From assembly GCF_006542665.1 (NCBI RefSeq), contig NZ_AP019735.1:3237348-3301347 (forward strand): DNA of 64,000 nt. The letters are read 5' to 3'. The notes below the pieces were generated by a model. That model had not been told where the DNA came from. It searched no databases and saw only the letters and a list, made by a program, of their open reading frames with translations. This DNA comes from Alistipes communis (GTDB lineage Bacteria; Bacteroidota; Bacteroidia; Bacteroidales; Rikenellaceae). Both the position numbers and the translations under genes were made by a program. The stretch's first letter is position 1. Each line of letters starts with the position of its first letter. Positions 29,197-38,346 of this stretch are shown here, in pieces.

Positions 29197-30363
29197 CTAT
29201 TCCAGTTCGAGTATCTCCATCAGCCGGTTCGCCAGATCGGAGTTCTCCATCACGCCGTTGATGCGCTCGGCGCCCGTACCGTAAAGATAGACGGGAACCA
29301 TGACGGCCGTATGGCTTTTCGAGCCGTATTTATACAGCACGCCGCTCTCGGACTTCGTGAAATCGGCATTGCCGCTCGGCAACGTCAGACCGCCCGTTTC
29401 GTGGTCGGCCGTAACGACGAGCAGCGTCCCCGGATGCGCATCGACGTACTCCATGGCCACGCGCACCGCCCGATCGAAATCGCGCATCTCCGCGAGAATT
29501 CCCTCCGAGTCGTTACGGTGCGACACGTAGTCGATCATCGACCCCTCGACCACGAGCATGAAGCCTTCGTCCCGCTCCGCAGCGTCGTTCGACAGAATCT
29601 CCAACGCCTTCCCGACGGCGCGGGGAAGATAGTCGCCGCGCCCCTTGTGTGCATAGGGCATGTGCTTGGATGCGAACAGCCCGATGACCTTGCCCGACGT
29701 GATCGTATCGGCGGCCGCAAGGGTGTCGATCACACGGTATCCCTTCGTCCGCAACCGATCGACGAGCGTCGTTCCGTCCGCCCGGCGTGCGGTGAAATAG
29801 CGCTTCCCGCCGCCGAACGCCACATCGACGCCACTCTCGACCAGCTGTTCGGCGATCGGTTCGAGCGTCCGCCTATAAACCTGATGCGCATAAAAGGCTC
29901 CCGGCGTGGCATGGGGCAGGTAGCAGGTCACGACCAGCCCCGTCGCCATTCCCCGCCGCACGGCCTTCGCCATCATCGACTCGACGGCCGTACTGTCGGG
30001 CAGAACGCCCAGCATACTGTTGTTGGTCTTGTGGCCCGTGGCCAGCGCCGTGCCGGCCGCGGCGGAATCGGTCACCCTGTTGTTCCGCGAATAGCTCTTG
30101 ATGAGCGCCACGTTCTCGGCCCGCATGAACGAGACGGGATTGTCGTACCCCTCGGCGATCTGCAACATCGTCACATGGGCCAGCCCCATACCGTCGCCGA
30201 TCATGTAGATCAGATTCCGCACCGTATCGCACTCCGCGACGCAGGCGGCCTGCCGCACAGGATTTTTCGCGCCGCCGCGCTTTACGCGACGAGCGTCCGC
30301 AGGCGTCGCCAGCAACAGCACGGCAGCCGCGAACACGCCCAAGCATCGTTTCCAATCGTCCAT
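29197..30363 (-). CDS. PhoA-type alkaline phosphatase
   Basis: The exported metalloenzyme hydrolyses phosphomonoesters in the periplasm. Motifs: YMIGDGMG with the first metal Asp, TDSAAAGTALATG with nucleophile Ser100, PHATPGAFYAH, EGSMIDYVSHRND, TADHETGG and a late KSHTAVMVP. All metal ligands expected for the family appear present. I use the ATG at 30363 (signal peptide MDDWKRCLGVFAAAVLLLATPADA); the upstream alternative at 30381 is a TTG sitting against the promoter box. No adjacent pho regulators are seen. Confidence 0.92.
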   Translation of the reverse strand: MDDWKRCLGVFAAAVLLLATPADARRVKRGGAKNPVRQAACVAECDTVRNLIYMIGDGMGLAHVTMLQIAEGYDNPVSFMRAENVALIKSYSRNNRVTDSAAAGTALATGHKTNNSMLGVLPDSTAVESMMAKAVRRGMATGLVVTCYLPHATPGAFYAHQVYRRTLEPIAEQLVESGVDVAFGGGKRYFTARRADGTTLVDRLRTKGYRVIDTLAAADTITSGKVIGLFASKHMPYAHKGRGDYLPRAVGKALEILSNDAAERDEGFMLVVEGSMIDYVSHRNDSEGILAEMRDFDRAVRVAMEYVDAHPGTLLVVTADHETGGLTLPSGNADFTKSESGVLYKYGSKSHTAVMVPVYLYGTGAERINGVMENSDLANRLMEILELE

Positions 30364-30385
30364 CTTCCGAATCTTTTTCAAACGA

Positions 30386-30393
30386 CAAAAATA
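30386..30393 (-). promoter_or_regulatory. Candidate -7 box TATTTTTG for the alkaline phosphatase
   Basis: Exact TAnnTTTG match on the minus strand; the leader to the ATG at 30363 would be about 18 bases. A near-match TACTTTTA for ung lies on the + strand at 30427-30434. Confidence 0.55.
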
Positions 30394-30452
30394 GCCACAA
30401 TCAACGGATAATACAATCTTTTTTATTACTTTTACGAAAAATTCGAGCGACT

Positions 30453-31115
30453 ATGAACGTGAAAATAGCCCCCGACTGGCAGGAACTGCTGGCCCCCGAA
30501 TTCGAAAAACCCTACTTCGCGCAACTCGTCGACTTCGTTCGCAACGAATACGCCACACAGCGCATCTATCCGCGCGGCAGCAACATCTTCCGCGCCTTCG
30601 ACAAGTGCCCGTTCGAGAAACTCAAAGTGGTCATCATCGGCCAAGACCCCTATCACGGCGAGGGGCAGGCCAACGGACTCTGTTTTTCGGTGAACGACGG
30701 TATTCCCTTTCCCCCGTCGTTGCAGAACATCTTTCAGGAGATATCGACCGACATCGGTACGCCCGTTCCTTCGACCGGCAACCTCGACCGGTGGGCCGAA
30801 CAGGGCGTCCTGCTGCTCAATTCGGTACTGACCGTGCGGGCCCATCAGGCCGCTTCGCACGCCGGACGCGGGTGGGAAACCTTCACCGATGCCGTCGTCC
30901 GTGCCATCGCCGAGCGCAAAACGGGGATCGTCTACATGCTCTGGGGCAGTTACGCCCAGCGCAAAGGCGCGATCGCCAGCCCGCTGAACAACTGCATACT
31001 GAAAGCCGTCCACCCCTCTCCGCTTTCGGTCTACCGCGGATTCTTCGGCTGCCGGCACTTCTCGCAGGCCAACGAATATCTCCTGAGCCACGGAAAAGAG
31101 CCGATCGTCTGGTAG
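30453..31115 (+). CDS. ung: Uracil-DNA glycosylase
   Basis: Ung excises uracil from DNA as first step of base excision repair. The 220-residue protein has the water-activating loop VVIIGQDPYHGEGQANGL, FPPSLQNIFQEI, LLLNSVLTVRAHQAASHAGRGWE and the DNA-intercalation loop HPSPLSVYRGF with the catalytic His. Length and motifs fit family 1 UDG. Confidence 0.96.
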   Translation: MNVKIAPDWQELLAPEFEKPYFAQLVDFVRNEYATQRIYPRGSNIFRAFDKCPFEKLKVVIIGQDPYHGEGQANGLCFSVNDGIPFPPSLQNIFQEISTDIGTPVPSTGNLDRWAEQGVLLLNSVLTVRAHQAASHAGRGWETFTDAVVRAIAERKTGIVYMLWGSYAQRKGAIASPLNNCILKAVHPSPLSVYRGFFGCRHFSQANEYLLSHGKEPIVW

Positions 31116-31169
31116 CAGCGCAGGATTACCACGGCTTTCGCATATCTGCGGCTTCGGCTCGCGGAGACT

Positions 31170-31372
31170 CCGTTTCGATAAGCGTAAAATTCGCTTTGCA
31201 CGCGGTTTATTCGTACTTTGGCTGCGCCGTAGATACTCCACTCGGCAAAATGCAAACGAGTTTGCTTTTGCCCTCGCTTATTCGTATCTTTGACTTCGTC
31301 GAAGATACTCTCGTTCGGCAATGTTCAAATAAATTTGACATTGCACTCACTTATTCGTATCTTTGTCTTCGG
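31170..31372 (+). repeat. Three tandem 70-73-base hairpin/-7-box repeats
   Basis: Units start near 31170, 31241 and 31314 and recur with a 71-73 base period. Each has a left hairpin, a TTATTCGTATCTTTG-type box and a short CTTCG-containing tail. In unit 2 GGCAAAA pairs with TTTTGCC (31244-31250, 31266-31272) and GCAAAC with GTTTGC around a 2-base loop. In unit 3 the same shape is formed by GCAATG with CATTGC (31318-31323, 31339-31344) and TCAAAT with ATTTGA. Bases differ but pairing, bulged T and loop size are kept. The 368-base gap 31116-31483 contains these repeats and no gene. Confidence 0.75.
31358..31365 (+). promoter_or_regulatory. Candidate -7 box TATCTTTG of the last repeat unit
   Basis: It is the downstream-most of three boxes (others TACTTTG near 31214 and TATCTTTG near 31285) and would give a leader of about 110 bases to the small gene at 31484. 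Confidence 0.5.
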
Positions 31373-31483
31373 ATAAACTCCTGACGGAAGAGGCGATCAC
31401 CGCACCCCGCCTGTACTCGAACCCAGGCCCGATGTGCGGCGCGTACGGCCCTCGCAGGAAAACTCACATTTTAACCGACCGTT

Positions 31484-31687
31484 ATGAAAGGCCTGAAATT
31501 TCTGATGACGCTCTGCTCGATAGCGCTCGTCGTATTCATTTTCCTCACGCTGTGGAAATTCATGACCGGCGGCTTCATCTTCGCCGCCGTCGGAGCGGTG
31601 GCGTCGGTGGTATTGTTCGCCATACTGACCGTACTGCGGCGCCAGTTGCGGATCATGAAGATCATGAACACCGAGGATTTCGAGTAG
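31484..31687 (+). CDS. Small two-segment membrane protein
   Basis: The 67-residue product has two membrane segments (about residues 6-26 and 29-50) and a basic C-terminal stretch LRRQLRIMKIMNTEDFE. I do not recognise a family. A real gene is supported by codon usage, by its own upstream promoter repeats and by the inverted repeat that follows. Confidence 0.65.
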   Translation: MKGLKFLMTLCSIALVVFIFLTLWKFMTGGFIFAAVGAVASVVLFAILTVLRRQLRIMKIMNTEDFE

Positions 31688-31752
31688 CACGCCATCCGCC
31701 CGAACCGACGGAGGACGTCGTCCGCACGGCATCCCTCGTTCTCGCCGGGAAC

Positions 31753-31790
31753 ATACGGAGGGCCGCCCCGATCGGGGCGGCCCTCCGTAT
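31753..31790. repeat. 38-bp perfect inverted repeat between convergent genes
   Basis: Two 19-base arms meet without a spacer at a central GATC and are perfectly complementary. No T run follows on either side, so it is not a textbook terminator, although its place between the convergent 31484 gene and the efflux operon suggests it stops or insulates transcription. Confidence 0.7.
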
Positions 31791-31810
31791 CGTAAGGATG
31801 CGGCACAGCG

Positions 31811-32104
31811 TCACATCATCTGTTCGATATTCCAGACGAAGGCGCGCGAACCCTGCATCTTCGTCTGTGAATCCAGTTTGCGGAAGGCGTCGAGCAGCGG
31901 GGCTACCTTCTCGTCCTCGACGATCATCAGCATCGAAGAGTTCATCGAAGGCCACGCATGGGTTCCGTAATGCGGTTCGCCGTCGAACGACCCGCGGCCC
32001 ATCGTGAGTTCCCATTTGGTGAACCCGCGTACGCCGAGATCGTCCAGAATCTCCTGCATGGGATCGGTCAATGCCTGGTTGTAAGATACAAATACGGCTT
32101 TCAT
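31811..32104 (-). CDS. PII-like (DUF3240-type) small protein
   Basis: The 97-residue protein has the ferredoxin-like beta-alpha-beta pattern of the PII superfamily: MKAVFVSYNQALTDPMQEILDDLGVRGFTKWELTMGRG, a conserved GEPHYGTHAWPSMNSSMLMIVEDEKVAPLLDAF, and a closing strand SRAFVWNIEQ. It lacks the T-loop and uridylylation Tyr of GlnB. Similar short proteins accompany RND pumps and may sense a ligand or metal. It is 15 bases after the RND permease gene and is thus the last gene of the efflux operon. Confidence 0.8.
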   Translation of the reverse strand: MKAVFVSYNQALTDPMQEILDDLGVRGFTKWELTMGRGSFDGEPHYGTHAWPSMNSSMLMIVEDEKVAPLLDAFRKLDSQTKMQGSRAFVWNIEQMM

Positions 32105-32119
32105 GATTTTTCGTATGGT

Positions 32120-35100
32120 TTATGCGTTCAACGATACTTGTCTGGCAGCGGCCTGCTTCTGCTGCGCCTTGCGAATCCGACGGTTGACGAAAACCGAGTA
32201 GAGAACCGGCACGACGAGCAGCGTCAGCAGCGTCGAGCAGGTGAGACCGCCGATCACGGCGATACCCATCGGCTGCCAGGTCTCCGAACCCTCGCCCGTA
32301 CCGAGCGCCAGCGGCAACATGCCGAGGATGGTGGTGAACGACGTCATCAGCACCGGACGCAGACGGCTCTTGCCGCCGGCCACTACCGCATCGAAGACGC
32401 TCGATCCGCGTTCGACGAGCAGGTTGGTATAGTCCACCAGCACGATACCGTTCTTCGTCACGATACCCACGAGCATGATCGCACCGATCAGCGCGATGAT
32501 CGACAGCGGCGTCCCGGTCAGCCACAGCGCGAGGAATGTCCCCGTGAAGGCCAGCGGAATGGTGAACATGATGATGAAGGGAAACACCAGCGACTCGAAC
32601 TGCGTGGCCATGACGATGTAGACCAGAATCACGATCAACACGAACAGCGTCAGCAGGTCGCCGAACGCATCGCCCTGATCCTCGACCGTACCGCCCAGAT
32701 CGAGACTCATGCCGTCGGGCAGCGGATATTCGTCCAGAATGGCGTTGATCTGCGGCACGACCGTACCCAGCGCCACGCCGTCGCCCAGCGAAGCCTTGAC
32801 GTAGATCACACGCTGGCGATTCTCGCGTTCGATCGACGGCGAGGCGAACTCCTCGACCACCGTCGCCACCTCCTTCAACTTCACGGGCTGCCCGTCGGCC
32901 CCGTAGAGTACGATGTTCTCCACATCCTGAATACTCGTCCGGAACGGTTCGCCGTAGCGCACCACGATGTCGTACTCGTCGCCGTCCTCACGGTATTTCG
33001 ACGCATCCAGACCGTTGATCCGGTTACGCACCGCCTGCGAGGCCGTCGCGGAATTCATGCCGTAGTAGGCCAGCTTGTCGCGGTCGAAAACCACGTTATA
33101 CTCCGGACGCAGGTCGTCGCGCGAGAGCTGCGCATCGCGCAGACCGGGTATCTGCGAAAGTTTGGATTTCAGATCGTTGGCCACGTCGTTGGTCTGGTTT
33201 ATATCATGTCCGTAGACTTTGACCTGAACGTAGGACGAACCGCTCATCGAGCCCTGATTGCCGCCCGGCGTGACCTCGTAGCGGTCGATTTCGGGAATCC
33301 GGTCGAAATCCTGACGCAGCAGGTCGGAAATCTGGTAGATCGAACGATCGCGCTCACCCGAACGCGGCAGACGCAGATTGTAGTTGATGATGTGCGACCC
33401 CGTGGTCTGCATGGCCGAGAAGGCGTCGTCGCCCGAACTTGCGCCGGCCGAAGCCGAAATCAGGAGCACTTCGGGATACTTCGTCCGGATGACGCTGTCG
33501 ATCTCGCGGGCGATCCGCGCCGTATACTCCACGCTCACGTTCTGTTGCAGACGCACCGTAGCTGCAATACGCCCGTTGTCCGCAGGCGGGAAGAACTCGA
33601 ACGGCACCCGCGACAGCAGCAGCAACGAGGCGCAGAAGACGACGAGCACCGCCCCCAGCGTCCAGCGACGATGGTTCAGCACCGTAGCCAGCATACGTGC
33701 GTAGGCGCCGTCGAGCCACGTGAGCGCCCGATCGATCGGCTTGTAGACGATGCCGAGACCCTTGTAGTCGTGTTCGCCGCCCTCCTTGTGCAGGATGTAG
33801 GCCGACAACATCGGGGTCAGCGAAATGGCCGCCGCCGTCGAAACGCTCACCACGATCGACACGATCCAGCCCAACTCGCGGAACATGATGCCCGAAAGAC
33901 CCGACACCAGCGTCAGCGGCAGGAATACGGCCACCGTCACCAGCGTGGTGGCGATTACCGACAGCCACACCTCGTTGGTGGCGTAGATCGCGGCCTCTTT
34001 CGGCTGCGAACCGCGTTCGATATGGGTCGTGATATTTTCCAGCACCACGATGGCATCGTCCACCACCATGCCGATGGCGATCGACAGCGACGACAGCGAA
34101 ATGATGTTGAGCGTCGATCCGACGGCATAGAGGTAGATGAACGAACAGATCAGCGAGACGGGAATCGTCAGACAGATGATGAACGTCGCCCGCCAGCGGC
34201 CCAAAAAGATCATCACCACGAGCACCACGAAAATGAAGGCGTACATGATCGTCTCCGACAGCGACCCGATCGCGTCGGTGATCTCCTGCGAACCCTCGTA
34301 GATCAGCTCGATGTCGACGTCGCCCGGCAGCGAGGCGGCGATCGCCGGCAGACGCCTCTGCACCTCGTGCACGATGTCGACGGTATTGGCGCCCGACTGT
34401 TTCTGGATGATTACGCGCACGCCCAGCTGGCCGTTCACGCGCTCGTCCATCGTCGCCTTTTCGAGCGTATCGCGGATCTCGGCCACGTCGTTCAGCAGCA
34501 CCTTGCGGCCGTTGCGGTTCGAAAGCACCACCTTGCCCAACTGCGTCGAGGCGTCGGAGAACTCGCCGTCGGCCTTGATATTGAAGGTGTTGTTGCCGAT
34601 ATCGATCGTACCGCTCGGGATGTTGACGTTCTCGGCGGCGATGATGCTGCCGATCTGCTCGACCGACAACCCGTAGGCTTCGATCTTCTTGGGATCGACA
34701 TTGACCTGCACCTCGCGTTCGGGAACGCCCATGACCGACACCGATCCCACGCCGTTGATGCGGTTGAGGTCGTTGACCAGCTTGTCGTCGAGAATCTTGT
34801 TCAGCGCCGGATAGCTCTCATCGGCCGTGACGGCGAGCATCATGACCGGAATCATCGACGACGAGAACTTGAATATCGTCGGGTAATCCACGTCGTCGGG
34901 CAGCAGCGACTGCGTACGGCTCACGGCATCGCGGATGTCATTGGCCGCCTCCGTCAGATCGGAGCCGTACTCGAATTCGAGCGTAATCATCGAGAAGTTG
35001 TCCGACGACTTCGAAGTCATCTTCTTGAGGTTCTCCACCGTGTTGAGGTTGTCCTCCAACACACGGGTGATATTGGTCTCGATATCGGCCGCATTGGCAC

Positions 35101-35257
35101 CCGCATAGGACGTAATGACGGCGATCTGCGGGATCTCGATATCGGGATATTGATCGACGGCGAGGTTGTTCAGCGAAAATAGGCCGAAGACGATGACGCC
35201 GACGAAGATCAGAATGGTCGAAATCGGTTTTCGAACCGCTGTTTCGTATATTTTCAT
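32120..35257 (-). CDS. RND multidrug efflux permease (AcrB/MexB type)
   Basis: The 1045-residue inner-membrane proton antiporter has the HAE1 layout: TM1 with KPISTILIFVGVIVFGL, two large periplasmic loops, and a central membrane bundle with the proton-relay motif GMVVDDAIVVLENI in TM4. The second half repeats the pattern with GIVTKNGIVLVDYTN. With the adaptor and TolC-like channel encoded upstream it forms a tripartite drug or bile-salt exporter. Confidence 0.96.
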   Translation of the reverse strand: MKIYETAVRKPISTILIFVGVIVFGLFSLNNLAVDQYPDIEIPQIAVITSYAGANAADIETNITRVLEDNLNTVENLKKMTSKSSDNFSMITLEFEYGSDLTEAANDIRDAVSRTQSLLPDDVDYPTIFKFSSSMIPVMMLAVTADESYPALNKILDDKLVNDLNRINGVGSVSVMGVPEREVQVNVDPKKIEAYGLSVEQIGSIIAAENVNIPSGTIDIGNNTFNIKADGEFSDASTQLGKVVLSNRNGRKVLLNDVAEIRDTLEKATMDERVNGQLGVRVIIQKQSGANTVDIVHEVQRRLPAIAASLPGDVDIELIYEGSQEITDAIGSLSETIMYAFIFVVLVVMIFLGRWRATFIICLTIPVSLICSFIYLYAVGSTLNIISLSSLSIAIGMVVDDAIVVLENITTHIERGSQPKEAAIYATNEVWLSVIATTLVTVAVFLPLTLVSGLSGIMFRELGWIVSIVVSVSTAAAISLTPMLSAYILHKEGGEHDYKGLGIVYKPIDRALTWLDGAYARMLATVLNHRRWTLGAVLVVFCASLLLLSRVPFEFFPPADNGRIAATVRLQQNVSVEYTARIAREIDSVIRTKYPEVLLISASAGASSGDDAFSAMQTTGSHIINYNLRLPRSGERDRSIYQISDLLRQDFDRIPEIDRYEVTPGGNQGSMSGSSYVQVKVYGHDINQTNDVANDLKSKLSQIPGLRDAQLSRDDLRPEYNVVFDRDKLAYYGMNSATASQAVRNRINGLDASKYREDGDEYDIVVRYGEPFRTSIQDVENIVLYGADGQPVKLKEVATVVEEFASPSIERENRQRVIYVKASLGDGVALGTVVPQINAILDEYPLPDGMSLDLGGTVEDQGDAFGDLLTLFVLIVILVYIVMATQFESLVFPFIIMFTIPLAFTGTFLALWLTGTPLSIIALIGAIMLVGIVTKNGIVLVDYTNLLVERGSSVFDAVVAGGKSRLRPVLMTSFTTILGMLPLALGTGEGSETWQPMGIAVIGGLTCSTLLTLLVVPVLYSVFVNRRIRKAQQKQAAARQVSLNA

Positions 35258-35275
35258 GTTCGATTCGTGCTAAAA

Positions 35276-36283
35276 TTACTCTTTCACCTCCACTTCGACG
35301 CCGTCGGCCAGTCGTGAAAGCGCCGTCACGGCGATCTGTTCGCCATCGGCGACACCCGACAGAATGTCCACGTCGCTGCCGATCTGGCGGCCGACCTTCA
35401 CGCTGCGGCGTTCGGCCTTGCCGTCCTCGACCACATAGAGGTAACGCTCGGACGAACCCACCTGTTTCAGCACGGCCACGTCGGGCACCATGATCCCCTC
35501 CTTGTCGCCCATGTTGAAGGTCGAACGGGCGAACATGCCCGGACGCAGCTTCTCGTTGCCGTTGGGAACGGTCACCTCGACGGTGAAGGTACGCGTCGAA
35601 GCGTCGAGCGCCGGATAGATCAGCGACACCTTGCCCGCGAACACTTCGCCGGGAAAAATATCGGTGCGGATCTCGACAGGCATCCCCAGCTTCACGGCGG
35701 GATAGTACTGCTCCTGAATGTTGGCGATGATCTTCAACGGATTGATCTGCATGACGTGCAGCACCGGCGTCCCCGTGAACAGGTTGCCCGCTTCGTAGTT
35801 GCGCGCCGTCACGACGCCCGCAATGGGCGAACGCATCTCGATGTTCTTTTTCAGGTTGTCGAGCACCTCCTTCTGCACGTCGAGCGCAGCCTTGGTCTGT
35901 TCGAGCTGCTGCGCCGAGATGCCGCCGGCCTCATAGACCGGAACCAGCCGGTTGTAGTCGTCGAGCGCAGTCTGGTACTGCAACCGCTGCTGGTTGTACT
36001 GCGTCGGATCGAGCGTCACGAGCAGCTGCCCCGCCTTCACGCGCGAACCCACGTCGACCAGAATCCGGTCGATATGCACGCCCGAAACCGCAGGGGTAAT
36101 ATCGTTCTCCTTATAAGGCTCGATCTCGGAGGTATAGACCTCGTTCTGTTCGATCACCCGAAGCGCGGCGGGCACCGTCTTCGTCAACACTTTCTCGTCG
36201 GAGGCCGTCGATTCGGCCTGTTTCTTGCCCGTGCAGGATGCAGCCATAGCCGCCGCAACCAACATCACCAAAACTCTTTTCAT
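35276..36283 (-). CDS. RND efflux periplasmic adaptor lipoprotein
   Basis: The 335-residue membrane-fusion protein has a lipobox MAASC (Cys17), a lipoyl-like half (VDVGSRVKAGQLLVTLDPTQY), a helical hairpin (about residues 100-150), the second lipoyl half (MRSPIAGVVTARNYEAGNLF), and beta-barrel and membrane-proximal domains (LRPGMFARSTF). It links the permease to the outer-membrane channel. It lies 18 bases upstream of the permease. Confidence 0.95.
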   Translation of the reverse strand: MKRVLVMLVAAAMAASCTGKKQAESTASDEKVLTKTVPAALRVIEQNEVYTSEIEPYKENDITPAVSGVHIDRILVDVGSRVKAGQLLVTLDPTQYNQQRLQYQTALDDYNRLVPVYEAGGISAQQLEQTKAALDVQKEVLDNLKKNIEMRSPIAGVVTARNYEAGNLFTGTPVLHVMQINPLKIIANIQEQYYPAVKLGMPVEIRTDIFPGEVFAGKVSLIYPALDASTRTFTVEVTVPNGNEKLRPGMFARSTFNMGDKEGIMVPDVAVLKQVGSSERYLYVVEDGKAERRSVKVGRQIGSDVDILSGVADGEQIAVTALSRLADGVEVEVKE

Positions 36284-36325
36284 ACTTCTCTATCCGTTAT
36301 ATTCTTATTTTCAACTTTCGAACCG

Positions 36326-37681
36326 TCAGTTTCCGCCTACCTCCCTGCCGACGATCCGATCGTAGTCGGCCTGCGCGGAGAGGTAGTCGTAGATCGCCTG
36401 CGAATAATTCAAATGCGCCTGCGTACGGTTGAGCTGTGCCGAATTGAGTTCGAGAATCGTGCCTGCGCCCGCACGGAACCGCGTGTCGGAGATGTGGTAG
36501 GCTTTGTCGGCCTGTGCCATCGTCCGCGCCTGCGCCAGCATCATCTCGCGCGCCGTCAGCAGGTTGTTGATCGCCGACTCCACGGCGACCGTCGTCTGGC
36601 GCTGCGCATAGTCGCGCTGCAAATCGAGCTGCTCGATCTGATTCTTCACCTGACGGGACTTATAGCTGTTCTTCAACCCTGAAAAGATCGGAATCGAGAT
36701 CTGGACACCGACCGAAATCGGATGCGTCCAGAAATACTTGCTGCTGTTCAGATCGGCCACGGCCTCGCCCGTACCCGCTTCGGCACCCCCGCTCACCATT
36801 TTGCGGAAATCCTCCATGTCGTTACCGGTAATGGTCGCCGAACCGAACGCCGCGACGGTCGGGATACGGGCGGCATTGGTCGTTTTCAACTGGTAGCGGA
36901 GCATTTCGGCCTGAATATCCAATGCGCGCAGATCGCTGTTCCGCGACACGTCGGTCGAGAGCGTTTCGCCGCCCGCGAGAACGACGTCTTTCATCTCGTC
37001 AAGGTTGCCGACCAGCTCGATCGACAACGCCTCGGGAACCGACAGGTACATTTTGAGTTGCAGCATGGCCATCCGAATCGAATTCTTCGTCTGCGTAATG
37101 GTCGGAAGCAGATTGCTCAGCTCCACCTGCGCCGTCAGGTAGTCGTACTCCGAGGCCACGCCCTGTTCGAACTTCACCTTCGTATCGTCCACCGTGCGCT
37201 GGATCGTCGCACGCGACTCTTCGAGCGTCGCCAGCGACTGTTCGGCCAGCAGGATGTTGTAGAAGGCCTTTTTCACCTCGGCCACCAGCGTAATGCGCGA
37301 CGACCGCGCCGCCTCGACGGCCGATGCGATCTGCGTGCGGTTCAGCTTCAACGTCCGATAGACTGCCGGCGCGAAGAGCGGCACCGAGAGGCTGGCCGTA
37401 CCGGTAAAGGTATTGTCGGCGCCGAACGAGATACCGCCGCGCATCGTCGACTTTTCGATCGCGCGGGTGTACTCCCCGCTCGCCGACAGCGACGGCAGCA
37501 GATTGCCGCGCGTCTCCTTCTTCACGTAATCGTAGCGCTCCACGTCGAGATCGGCCACCTTGATCGTGGGGTTCTCGCTGAGGGCCATCTGGATCGCGTC
37601 GTCCAGCGTCAACCGGAGCTGCGCCGAGGCACTTCCCGCTGCAAACGCACCGAAAGTCAGTGCTAAAATCAATCGCTTCAT
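36326..37681 (-). CDS. TolC-family outer-membrane efflux channel
   Basis: The 451-residue protein starts with a signal peptide MKRLILALTFGAFAAGSASA and has two TolC-type repeats rich in long helices (TLDDAIQMALSENPTIKVADLDVERYDY in the first). The C-terminal part repeats the same helical pattern (YKSRQVKNQIEQLDLQRDYAQ). The ATG at 37681 is preferred over 37696 because it gives a standard signal peptide. It follows tetR by 22 bases. Confidence 0.93.
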   Translation of the reverse strand: MKRLILALTFGAFAAGSASAQLRLTLDDAIQMALSENPTIKVADLDVERYDYVKKETRGNLLPSLSASGEYTRAIEKSTMRGGISFGADNTFTGTASLSVPLFAPAVYRTLKLNRTQIASAVEAARSSRITLVAEVKKAFYNILLAEQSLATLEESRATIQRTVDDTKVKFEQGVASEYDYLTAQVELSNLLPTITQTKNSIRMAMLQLKMYLSVPEALSIELVGNLDEMKDVVLAGGETLSTDVSRNSDLRALDIQAEMLRYQLKTTNAARIPTVAAFGSATITGNDMEDFRKMVSGGAEAGTGEAVADLNSSKYFWTHPISVGVQISIPIFSGLKNSYKSRQVKNQIEQLDLQRDYAQRQTTVAVESAINNLLTAREMMLAQARTMAQADKAYHISDTRFRAGAGTILELNSAQLNRTQAHLNYSQAIYDYLSAQADYDRIVGREVGGN

Positions 37682-37703
37682 ACCCGTTCTTCTCATCTGT
37701 AAG

Positions 37704-38327
37704 TTATTTCTTTCCGTTCTGTTTTTCGAGGAAATCGTCGATCAGGCGCATCCCCTTTTCGGTCGAAATACCCCGCAGGAAATTCACGACCAGAAACACC
37801 AGCGCCTCGTTCGTCGACATGTTGTGCGACAGCAACACGTCCTTGCGCACGATCAACCCCTCGACCGAATAACGCAGCAGCGTAATGGCCAGATCGAAGT
37901 TGACGATTCCCTGGAAATAGCCTTCTTCCACGCCGCGCGACAGTGCGATCTTGAACTGCTCCAACCCGTCCCGGTTGCGGCGTTCGGCGACGAGCCGCTC
38001 GTAGACTTTGGGATAGAAGCGCCGCAGGTTGCTTTGCAGCCGGTGGCTTATCTCCGCCTTATCCATTACGTCGCCGAAGACCAGCAGCATCGCTTCGAGC
38101 ACGTTCTTCGCCTGTGCACCCAACTCGGCGTGCCGCCGGTCCTGCTCGCGCACATAATAGCTCAGACACTGGTAGAGCAACTCCTCCTTGTCGCCGAACT
38201 GTTCGTAAATCGTCCGTTTCGAGACGCCTATATGACGGGCGATATCGTCCATCCGCACCGCCTTGATGCCTTGTCCGACAAACATTTCGGCCGCCAATTG
38301 AATAATGGTCTCACGTTGCATACTCAT
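37704..38327 (-). CDS. TetR/AcrR family transcriptional regulator
   Basis: The 207-residue repressor has an N-terminal helix-turn-helix at about residues 27-46 (MDDIARHIGVSKRTIYEQF) and a variable ligand-binding C-terminal domain. As first gene of the efflux operon it probably represses its own promoter and is released by pump substrates. A matching inverted repeat lies over the promoter. A second Met at residue 3 could be the start. Confidence 0.93.
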   Translation of the reverse strand: MSMQRETIIQLAAEMFVGQGIKAVRMDDIARHIGVSKRTIYEQFGDKEELLYQCLSYYVREQDRRHAELGAQAKNVLEAMLLVFGDVMDKAEISHRLQSNLRRFYPKVYERLVAERRNRDGLEQFKIALSRGVEEGYFQGIVNFDLAITLLRYSVEGLIVRKDVLLSHNMSTNEALVFLVVNFLRGISTEKGMRLIDDFLEKQNGKK

Positions 38328-38346
38328 CTCCTCACTGGTACGGCAG

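Noticed and set aside
31170..31372. CRISPR-like array
   Set aside because: Only three units, with diverged repeats, no unique spacers and no cas genes.
31958..35182. A 1074-residue open frame antisense to the RND permease
   Set aside because: Arg and His-rich shadow of a clear transporter gene.
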